Origin: Candidatus Firestoneibacteriota bacterium | GTDB lineage: Bacteria; Oederibacteriota; JAAXVQ01; JAUVAV01 | Reading direction: 5' to 3' | DNA length: 7,306 bases | Assembly (NCBI GenBank): GCA_030635415.1 | Contig: DAOVYW010000119.1 | Span: forward strand, 1-7,306 | Part shown: one piece after another, positions 1 to 4,749 of the stretch | How the letters are laid out: each line of letters starts with the position of its first letter | How positions within the stretch are numbered: position 1 is the stretch's first letter | Made by a program: the position numbers and the translations under genes | The notes under the pieces: model-generated | Databases searched by the model: none | The model's input: only the letters and a program-made list of their open reading frames with translations | Told to the model about the DNA's origin: nothing

Positions 1-1004
1 CATTGACATGATTTGTTGCTTAATACTATTTCGTCATTCATTTTATAGCGTATTAGGGGTTGAGTATAATTATATAGATTGGTCAAAAGCAGTCTCCCGT
101 GGCCATTAGGCAGGACAGGGTTCAAATTGCTATCAACGACTTCGAATCCATGCCAATCATTGTAAAAATGAAAGGTTCCTTGTTCACATTCCGCGCCGGA
201 ACAGATGGATTCAGAAGAAGCATAAAATCTGGTTGGCGTAATATTAAACGCTGCAAACAATATTTTAGCCATTCTGGGCGTTAGATGATCACCTGAACAA
301 ATTATTTTTCGGGGATGAATATTTAGAATTCCCTTTAATTGTTCCGAGGCAAGCATGTAGATTCCAGATGAATATCCACTTAAGGCGTCAGGCTGATAAT
401 CATTCAACTTGCTGATCATTTCATGAATAGGGGAATTAATGTTAAAGGGTATGAATTTAAATAAAAAACGAGGGGCATCTTGCGCCAAGCTTATACCGGC
501 ATAATGTCCATCCGTTGCACCAATGAAAGCAACTTTGGATTTGTTAAACGGATTGATCTTGGATTTTGTGACCCTGGATATTACCATGGCCTTGAGAATA
601 TCCCAGTCTTTGGGACCATAAACAAATATACCTATGGTTCCGGTAGATCCTGAAGTATGAATAACTTGGTAAGTATTTTTGTATGATTTTCCCCGATTTT
701 CAGGATTACTGATAAACCTTTCCAATTCATCTCTTTTAAGTTCAGGATTGCAGACAAAACGATTGTAGTTTCTCATCATAATTTCTTTATCAATCGGAGG
801 GATGTCTTTCAGTTCTATAAAATCAATATTTCTATCATTAATTCCGTTTAGTTTATAATGTTTTTTATAGAAGGATGAATTTTGCATAACATGTTTTAAT
901 AATTTTCTAAGTCGTTTTTTTTGCAGGACAAGAATTTGATTTGAATTTAATTTATTTGTTTTTTTTACAGAATTAATACAATTTAGCAGATGAACAATAG
1001 ACAT
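1..1004 (-). CDS. PaaK/CapK-family adenylate-forming enzyme (phenylacetate-CoA ligase-like), C-terminus cut by window edge
   Basis: The minus strand is open from an ATG at 1004 to the window edge: 334 codons and two bases. Family members activate a carboxylic acid with ATP to an acyl-AMP and often pass it to CoA; the substrate cannot be read here. Visible marks are the Ser/Thr/Gly-rich ATP loop HTSGSTGT (residues 116-123), a GATDG turn (162-166), SGDH (237-240), YASSE in the A5-like position (261-265), an EC...H pattern (about 272-279) and QPLIRYKMNDE with the nucleotide-ribose Asp at 324. Full members are about 420-450 residues, so the C-terminal lid domain is missing at the left edge. A ribosome-binding run GGGGG at 1013-1017, eight bases upstream, fixes the start. 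The gene is strikingly rich in Lys, Asn and Ile codons (AAA, AAT, ATT), unlike the genes to the right, which hints at separate origin. Family is confident; substrate and pathway are unknown. Confidence 0.88.
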   Translation of the reverse strand, partial: MSIVHLLNCINSVKKTNKLNSNQILVLQKKRLRKLLKHVMQNSSFYKKHYKLNGINDRNIDFIELKDIPPIDKEIMMRNYNRFVCNPELKRDELERFISNPENRGKSYKNTYQVIHTSGSTGTIGIFVYGPKDWDILKAMVISRVTKSKINPFNKSKVAFIGATDGHYAGISLAQDAPRFLFKFIPFNINSPIHEMISKLNDYQPDALSGYSSGIYMLASEQLKGILNIHPRKIICSGDHLTPRMAKILFAAFNITPTRFYASSESICSGAECEQGTFHFYNDWHGFEVVDSNLNPVLPNGHGRLLLTNLYNYTQPLIRYKMNDEIVLSNKSCQ

Positions 1005-1044
1005 TTTATCGTCCCCCTTTTTTTCTTTCACAGCAACTAAAATG

Positions 1045-1059
1045 TACTCACTGAGTATA
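1045..1059 (-). promoter_or_regulatory. Palindromic operator candidate overlapping a -10 box of the ligase gene
   Basis: TACTCA-C-TGAGTA at 1045-1057 is a perfect 13-base inverted repeat with a one-base centre. On the minus strand a -10-like TATACT (1059 to 1054) overlaps its edge, about 50 bases upstream of the ligase ATG. No convincing -35 is seen 16-18 bases upstream, where the sequence is only AT. A short symmetric site over a -10 is how TetR-type repressors often act, but the regulator is not in the window. Confidence 0.4.
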
Positions 1060-1072
1060 GTGGGGAAATAAA

Positions 1073-1088
1073 TATTATATATATAATA
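1073..1088. repeat. AT-only palindrome
   Basis: A 16-base perfect palindrome made only of A and T lies just upstream of the operator candidate of the ligase gene. It may be an UP-like or melting-prone element, or simply a result of the local AT bias. Confidence 0.35.
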
Positions 1089-1158
1089 AAATGTGTTCTA
1101 TTGTTAGTTGCAGTCGAGTAGCCCGGTTTCTCCCAAAGCTACAGACCGAGGTTCGTTT

Positions 1159-1378
1159 TCACCATTTTCCGCCTAGGTTCCCAGCAATGCCTAAGCCTTC
1201 AAAATAATAAGCCGCGGTTTCTTTGTCTATCAAAAGAAATCCCCGTCCATCGTGAATGATGGTTTTGTTGCAGCCTGAGATTAAAAACATTATTATAATT
1301 TAGGATTGGGATTAAAGTGCGAAATTTAAAACAAGCATTCTTTTTGCTGTTATTCTTCATCTTTTTTATTCGGAACAT
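1159..1378 (-). pseudogene. Small lipoprotein gene broken by a +1 frameshift in its signal peptide
   Basis: Reading starts at ATG 1378 behind a good Shine-Dalgarno GAGGTG (1390 to 1385, six-base spacing) and gives MFRIKKMKNN followed by a basic stretch and FRTLIPIL. The frame then drifts out of a hydrophobic run. Removing one A from the AAA at 1301-1299 joins it to IIIMFLISGC, a textbook lipoprotein h-region and lipobox (I-S-G-C), then NKTIIHDGRGFLLIDKE and an end in NLGGKW with TGA at 1161-1159. The repaired product would be 72 residues with a mature part of only 37 (Cys onward). I do not recognise the mature part. A strong promoter (1443-1471) and the intact ribosome site suggest recent inactivation, phase variation at the A run, or a sequencing indel. 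The unshifted frame continues as an unrelated tail to 1199 and is not believable as a protein. The distal ORF alone (ATG at 1290) has no ribosome site and almost no n-region. Confidence 0.6.
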
Positions 1379-1384
1379 TCGTGA

Positions 1385-1390
1385 CACCTC
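1385..1390 (-). promoter_or_regulatory. Ribosome-binding site of the broken lipoprotein gene
   Basis: GAGGTG on the minus strand lies six bases before ATG 1378. It favours this start over the internal ATG at 1360, which has only a run of A before it, and over the ATG at 1471, which falls inside the promoter. Confidence 0.55.
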
Positions 1391-1442
1391 AGATTTTGTG
1401 TCTTTTACAGATAGAACTGATAGGTATTTGCTTTTCAGAATA

Positions 1443-1471
1443 AGCATATCAATCCTGTTCAAAAGTGTCAA
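1443..1471 (-). promoter_or_regulatory. Sigma-A-type promoter reading toward the lipoprotein gene
   Basis: On the minus strand TTGACA (1471 to 1466, a perfect -35) is followed after 17 bases by TATGCT (1448 to 1443, four of six -10 matches). The predicted start is near 1436, giving a leader of about 58 bases before ATG 1378. Confidence 0.55.
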
Positions 1472-1632
1472 TCAGGATTCAATTGCGGGCTCATTGGTGG
1501 AAGATGGATCAAGCGGACACGTTTATGTTCCTAAAGCCACTCTTTCACCACCCCATCAAGCCCTGAAAGGCGAAACATCTCAAGGTAAAGTGTTATGGCA
1601 CAGATTTGAGGCTGGCTTTAGGGTTTAATAGG
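1472..1632. other. Spacer between divergent promoters, no gene recognised
   Basis: This stretch lies between the leftward lipoprotein promoter and the rightward operon promoter. A plus-strand open frame crosses it from a GTG at 1317 to the TAA at 1626-1628. That frame has no Shine-Dalgarno and covers the lipoprotein promoter and gene start, so I treat it as non-coding. No hairpin with a T-run and no RNA gene is visible. Confidence 0.4.
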
Positions 1633-1662
1633 TTGACGCTAAACTTGGGCCAATGGTATTAT
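1633..1662 (+). promoter_or_regulatory. Sigma-A-type promoter of the three-gene operon
   Basis: TTGACG (1633-1638, five of six) and TATTAT (1657-1662, five of six) are separated by 18 bases. The predicted transcription start is near 1669, leaving a leader of about 23 bases before the TTG start at 1692. The spacer holds GCTAAACTT, a word that recurs at 4261 in the next promoter candidate. Confidence 0.55.
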
Positions 1663-1679
1663 AACCAAAATAAACCAGT

Positions 1680-1683
1680 GGAG
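1680..1683 (+). promoter_or_regulatory. Ribosome-binding site selecting a TTG start
   Basis: GGAG lies eight bases before the TTG at 1692. The first in-frame ATG comes only at codon 24 (1761) with no purine-rich run before it. The leader between the predicted transcription start and this site is very short, so TTG is the best start. Confidence 0.55.
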
Positions 1684-1691
1684 ATCAGACA

Positions 1692-3287
1692 TTGTGGCCG
1701 GTTCTATACTTGCCCCAGGGCGAGACTAAAACCATAGCGCTTGACAGCCGGACGGCTGATATGAAGGCGTTGTTGCTGAAATTGCAGGAGCAGCGCTTCA
1801 ATGGTTATGTGAAAATATTGGCGTTCCATGAACATGGCTTGTTGCTGTTCCATCAGGGACGGATTTGTAATTGCTTCTACGAGGGCACGATAGAGCTTGA
1901 ATTATCCCGCGAACAAATCATCCGGCATTTTCTTCCTGCCACGACTAAAGCGGGTAATACTGTAATCAAGATCGCGGAACTGGATCCCCAGAGATTGGAA
2001 GCCCTGAGTGCCCTGGAAACTAAATCTCCCGTGCAGCAGGAACTGGAAACCGTTTTTCTGGACATGAATAAATTATTCGACACCTTATGCCGGAAAAATT
2101 TCACCGGGACCCTGCGTTTCTATCAAATCCGCAATAATCCCCGGTTAGGCAATATATTATTGAAAATGAAAAAAATCACGGCGGATCAACTCCGGGAAGC
2201 TATCCAGCTTCAGCTCTCCGGAGCAGGGGCTTTGCGCCTGGGAGATGCGTTGGTAAAAATCAAAGCCCTGACTACGGGAGGCTTAAAAGAGGCCTTGGCC
2301 CGGCAGTTATATACCCGTAAAAGCTCGGATAATGAACTTGCACTGGCGCTTTTTTTCGAGGGTGCGTTTCTGGGGGGATATACTTCAGCGGATAAAATTT
2401 TAACGGTCAGCCGGCAGGAAGTATTGGCCTGGATTTCAGAGGAAGGAGTATTATTAGATATTATTGAAGGAGTTCTTCCCGGAAAGGTTCTCCTCCCCCG
2501 CGAGTTGGAATCGGAATTAGAATCCGTTAATCCGGAAACGTCCCGGGAGGAAGCCAGGCCGTTATCCCGAAAAACCGGGATAAAAACACCGGATCGCCGG
2601 AAGGAGGGGGGACCCAAAAAAATGGCTGAGGCACCGGACCAAGAGCTTCAGCTATTAATTGAAGAAACCCTAAACTTGAAGGGCGATGATCTTATTCTGG
2701 ATATTGGTTTGCCGTCGGACACTGATCCATTCGAGCCTAAGCCGGATGGCCAGGACCAGGAAATATCTGATTCCCGGCGGGATATTCCGGATGAAAAATC
2801 CCGATCGGAAGAGACGTTACCGGAGGCCGAAACAGCGCCTTCGCGCTCTCATCGTCGACCGAAAGAAATCGATACGACCGTTGCCATCGATCAAGAGAAA
2901 GACATCATTTTTGCAGCTCCGGTTTCGCATTCTGGAATTTCAGAGCCGGGCGCAATGAAAAAGGCGGTAAATTTATTCTCGGAGGAAGATAAAGACAAGT
3001 GGTCGGATACTAAGCCGCTATCTGATGATTTGCAAGGCATAGACTACATGCGGGCGGTGATGGAAAAATATATGGGATTTTTAGGCCCTGTGCTTCTGGA
3101 ACGGGAGCAAGAAGAGCTGGGAATTCCGGTAAGAACTCAGAGCAAATACCAGCTACGAATCATTAATAAGCATCTTTTTTCTTCCGCCAGTCTGATAGTT
3201 GGTCCCAGTATGGCCCGAAGGATAGTGGATGAAAATCAAGCCAGGATCGGAGGGGGAACCCGGAATGGAAACCATACTAACGCCTAA
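1692..3287 (+). CDS. DUF4388-type protein with tandem MshEN-like c-di-GMP-binding motifs
   Basis: This is a 531-residue soluble protein without signal peptide or membrane segment. Residues about 24-66 resemble one DUF4388 unit (RFNGYVKI, then GLLLFHQGRICN). A second unit opens at about 125-145 (KNFTGTLRFYQ) and closes at about 215-232 (LALALFFEGAFLGGY). Between its two strands lie tandem 24-residue repeats at 151-174 and 182-205. Both start RLG, continue with paired aliphatics, and end ...L...(I/L)..Q, the published MshEN c-di-GMP-binding motif, except that the mid-motif Gly is Lys in both. Residues about 275-450 are a charged, Pro/Glu/Asp-rich, probably disordered linker. The end (about 450-518) is a predicted helical tail of unknown family. 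DUF4388 proteins are signalling adaptors in gliding, kinase and GTPase systems. The gene leads an operon and overlaps the next by 23 bases. Real gene: sure. c-di-GMP binding: inferred from motif only. Confidence 0.85.
   Translation: MWPVLYLPQGETKTIALDSRTADMKALLLKLQEQRFNGYVKILAFHEHGLLLFHQGRICNCFYEGTIELELSREQIIRHFLPATTKAGNTVIKIAELDPQRLEALSALETKSPVQQELETVFLDMNKLFDTLCRKNFTGTLRFYQIRNNPRLGNILLKMKKITADQLREAIQLQLSGAGALRLGDALVKIKALTTGGLKEALARQLYTRKSSDNELALALFFEGAFLGGYTSADKILTVSRQEVLAWISEEGVLLDIIEGVLPGKVLLPRELESELESVNPETSREEARPLSRKTGIKTPDRRKEGGPKKMAEAPDQELQLLIEETLNLKGDDLILDIGLPSDTDPFEPKPDGQDQEISDSRRDIPDEKSRSEETLPEAETAPSRSHRRPKEIDTTVAIDQEKDIIFAAPVSHSGISEPGAMKKAVNLFSEEDKDKWSDTKPLSDDLQGIDYMRAVMEKYMGFLGPVLLEREQEELGIPVRTQSKYQLRIINKHLFSSASLIVGPSMARRIVDENQARIGGGTRNGNHTNA
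3249..3256 (+). promoter_or_regulatory. Ribosome-binding site fixing the start of the second operon gene
   Basis: GGAGGGGG ends eight bases before ATG 3265, inside the 3' end of the preceding gene. It rules out the in-frame ATG at 3229, which lies upstream of the site. Translational coupling to the first gene is likely. Confidence 0.65.
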
Positions 3288-3618
3288 TCAGCATCTGATA
3301 TTTGTAACCCTGACCAGTTATATGGCCGTACTGGGAGGGGCGCTGCTTTGGGGAGGCTTTATTTTAATGGGGATTATTTCGCGGCGGCTGGAACTGGTTT
3401 ACGGTATAATTACCCATTGGCAGTTTCAAATTATAGCTCCGATGGGGTTGTTTATATATCTTATGATGCAATCCATCGCTTCCTTGCGCCATCAAAATAT
3501 GGGACCGGTGGAACAATGGACAGGTTATACTTTATTGATATGGTCGGCCGGTCTTAGTCTGTGGGGCATTTACCGTTTTTGGCGAGTGCTAAAAGTATTG
3601 GAAAGGGGGCGGAATTAA
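3265..3618 (+). CDS. Small three-transmembrane protein, family not recognised
   Basis: This 117-residue protein starts METILTPNQH. Three hydrophobic segments are visible: about 10-36 (ending GGALLWGGFILMGII), about 50-72 (around IIAPMGLFIYLMM), and about 83-105 (WTGYTLLIWSAGLSLWGI), followed by a basic tail ending LERGRN. The short Arg-rich turn ISRRLE after the first segment suggests the N-terminus is outside and the C-terminus inside, but topology is inferred. There is no signal peptidase site and no catalytic motif; scattered His residues near the membrane are too few to claim a haem or metal site. The start overlaps the DUF4388 gene by 23 bases and the stop is one base from the next ATG, so the three genes are almost certainly co-translated. 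A membrane anchor or partner for the soluble protein is the simplest idea. Confidence 0.8.
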   Translation: METILTPNQHLIFVTLTSYMAVLGGALLWGGFILMGIISRRLELVYGIITHWQFQIIAPMGLFIYLMMQSIASLRHQNMGPVEQWTGYTLLIWSAGLSLWGIYRFWRVLKVLERGRN

Positions 3619-3619
3619 G

Positions 3620-3967
3620 ATGTTGGATATTTTATATCGAGCCAGTTTCTTTCTCTACGAAATTGGTTTTATGCTGTTGGCCGTAGCTTTATGGATTTAC
3701 TCGCGATCCATGCGCAAGCTGAATCAAACGCTGCGCCAGCCGGTTTTCTGGATTTGGCCGGCTATCGGCGCGTTACTTTTGGCAATATGCGCTTCCAATC
3801 ATTTTTTTGTCTACTATTGGTTATCACCCCAGTATCTCCGCAGCGAATCGCGTCATTTATTAATTCTCATGTATGTTTTCAAGACGGTATCCATGGGTAA
3901 CATTTTAATCGCCGGTTTGGCCCTGGCTGTCAGCAACCTGCTCTATTTAAGGCGAATTAGTAAATAA
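3620..3967 (+). CDS. Small three-transmembrane protein, family not recognised
   Basis: This 115-residue protein starts MLDILYRASF, one base after the previous stop. A G-rich ribosome site lies within 3604-3613 and overlaps the end of the previous gene. Hydrophobic segments lie at about 5-27 (FFLYEIGFMLLAVALWIYS), about 41-66 (VFWIWPAIGALLLAI, then HFFVYYW) and about 80-110 (LLILMYVFKTV through LAVSNLLYL), with basic flanks SRSMRKLNQ and LRRISK. Size and segment count match the preceding protein and both have a Trp-rich membrane part, so the pair may form a heteromer. I see no clear sequence identity between them. No enzyme motif is seen. It is the last gene of the operon; no strong hairpin and T-run follow it. 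Function unknown. Confidence 0.8.
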   Translation: MLDILYRASFFLYEIGFMLLAVALWIYSRSMRKLNQTLRQPVFWIWPAIGALLLAICASNHFFVYYWLSPQYLRSESRHLLILMYVFKTVSMGNILIAGLALAVSNLLYLRRISK

Positions 3968-4239
3968 CCGCCCGCTGATCAAACCAGGAATACGCCTTCC
4001 ATAGGTTGAGGCGCAAACCTTGAGAGATATTCAGACAGGGTTTATCACCGTAAGCAACCTTGATCCCTAAAAGCGAAATAGAAAAAAGTTATTGCGGGTG
4101 ACTACCAGCAGATGGGCAAGTATATTAAAAGCATCCCTCAGGTTGATTTTCATTTAGACCGATTCCGGGATGGGAGGCTGGTTTTATAACTGATGGTTTC
4201 TATTTGGTGAAAATTTTATATCGGTTTTAAGGTTAATAG
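3968..4239 (+). other. Intergenic stretch after the operon with a possible gene remnant
   Basis: No intact gene is seen. It begins with a weak stem AGGTT/AACCT (4003-4007 with 4016-4020) lacking a T-run. It contains the possible remnant at 4020-4189 and ends in AT-rich sequence before the promoter candidate at 4240. The words ATAGGTTGA (4001-4009) and, with differences, CGCAAACCTTG echo 1628-1647. Confidence 0.4.
4020..4189 (+). pseudogene. Possible decayed small ORF
   Basis: A frame from TTG 4020 reads LRDIQTGFITVSNLDP and stops at 4068-4070. A second frame, open from 4082 to TAA 4187-4189, reads VIAGDYQQMGKYIKSIPQ and ends with FRDGRLVL; both pieces look protein-like. Skipping T4068 and one A of the run at 4082-4087 would join them through KSEIEK. 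Two single-base lesions are needed, and no strong ribosome site is present beyond GAGG at 4008-4011. I do not recognise the product, and chance is a real alternative. Confidence 0.25.
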
Positions 4240-4268
4240 TTGCCGGCATGATTTGTATGTGCTAAACT
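4240..4268 (+). promoter_or_regulatory. Extended -10 promoter candidate before the 67-codon gene
   Basis: TTGCCG (4240-4245) is followed after 17 bases by TAAACT (4263-4268), preceded by TGC as an extended -10. Each hexamer matches four of six. The predicted start near 4275 leaves about 32 bases before ATG 4307. Confidence 0.4.
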
Positions 4269-4306
4269 TAAATAAGTAGCCGAAAACCCGGGAAGGGGAT
4301 GATGGC

Positions 4307-4510
4307 ATGTTGGAGAAAACGGCAAAAGAAAGGAAGGTTCTGATTTTATTGAGTCCGGAATCTATGAATATTGTCAGAGCCGTGGAACGCGATAATCTCC
4401 TAAAAAAAATATTAAGCATAATCATCAGAAAAAGTTGGCGGTTTAATCCTGCACTTGAAAGCGTGAAACGTGAATATCCCCGGCTGCAATACTTGTTCTA
4501 TACTAATTAG
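4307..4510 (+). CDS. Small basic protein of unknown function
   Basis: This 67-residue ORF begins MLEKTAKERKVLILL and ends LQYLFYTN. AAGGGG at 4293-4298 lies eight bases upstream, a good ribosome site. The earlier ATGs at 4299 and 4302 are in other frames. The product is Lys/Arg-rich and predicted mainly helical, with one mildly hydrophobic stretch (ILSIII) too short to span a membrane. No signal peptide or motif is seen. It lies alone between a promoter candidate and a weak terminator-like stem. The good start signals favour a real gene, but the protein is an orphan to me and could be a small regulator or DNA-binding protein. Function is not assigned. Confidence 0.55.
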   Translation: MLEKTAKERKVLILLSPESMNIVRAVERDNLLKKILSIIIRKSWRFNPALESVKREYPRLQYLFYTN

Positions 4511-4558
4511 GTACTGTTGTGGAAAGATAAGTTAGGCGCATCACCCCGGCGGAAGCCA

Positions 4559-4602
4559 AGGTCCAGGAGTCGGTTGGACTTAATAACAAAAGGCATTTTT
4601 TT
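4559..4602 (+). terminator. Weak terminator-like stem-loop after the 67-codon gene
   Basis: AGGTCCA (4559-4565) can pair with TGGACTT (4575-4581) with one G-U, around a nine-base loop. A run of seven T follows only at 4596-4602, about 14 bases after the stem. That is too far for a classical intrinsic terminator, so this is a weak call. Confidence 0.25.
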
Positions 4603-4680
4603 CGAGTGTCCTCCTTTTTACGATGTTTTTCTGGATTCCGGCCTGTCCGGGATGGTTTAACCGGTTTTCCGCAACGGATA

Positions 4681-4695
4681 CTATCTAATAGATAG
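4681..4695. repeat. Inverted repeat CTATCT-AAT-AGATAG
   Basis: Perfect six-base arms with a three-base centre lie about 55 bases before the kinase-like gene, directly after the -10-like GATACT. It could be an operator half-site pair or a small hairpin. Confidence 0.4.
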
Positions 4696-4701
4696 CATTA
4701 T

Positions 4702-4741
4702 CTCCGGGATTATGTTATAAATAATCATTATTTTCCCGGGG
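4702..4741 (+). promoter_or_regulatory. Hairpin that could mask the ribosome-binding site
   Basis: CTCCGGGA (4702-4709) is complementary, with one G-U, to TCCCGGGG (4734-4741). The right arm overlaps GGGGG (4738-4742), the Shine-Dalgarno of ATG 4750. The 24-base loop itself contains the inverted repeat AAATAAT-C-ATTATTT (4719-4733), which could stack as an inner stem. If formed, it would hide the start signal. Confidence 0.4.
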
Positions 4742-4749
4742 GTATAAAT

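Larger units (their letters stand above)
4511..4749 (+). other. Intergenic leader of the kinase-like gene, rich in inverted repeats
   Basis: No gene is seen. It contains the weak stem-loop at 4559-4581, the octamer palindrome AACCGGTT at 4659-4666, the inverted repeat at 4681-4695, and the hairpin at 4702-4741 that overlaps the ribosome site of the next gene. I could not settle on a convincing -35/-10 pair; GATACT at 4677-4682 is a possible -10. Confidence 0.45.

Noticed and set aside
99..284. 61-codon plus-strand frame
   Set aside because: Lies fully opposite the ligase gene, whose family motifs are clear on the minus strand.
1103..1160. Possible structured RNA (riboswitch-like GTAGC ... 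AAAGCTACAGACC) on the plus strand
   Set aside because: It recalls pieces of c-di-GMP-I riboswitches, but the pieces are in the wrong order, the GAAA tetraloop and receptor are missing, and no suitable gene follows on that strand. Only a five-base stem is certain.
1604..1622. Sigma-54-like TGGCAC element
   Set aside because: The GC of the -12 box is not at the required distance from the GG.
1317..1628. 103-codon plus-strand open frame starting with GTG
   Set aside because: No ribosome site; it lies opposite the lipoprotein signal sequence and promoter, and its hydrophobic start is the complement of an A-rich coding stretch.
4263..4286. Sigma-28-like pair TAAA and GCCGAAAA
   Set aside because: The gap is 12 bases rather than about 15, and the better reading is an extended -10 promoter.
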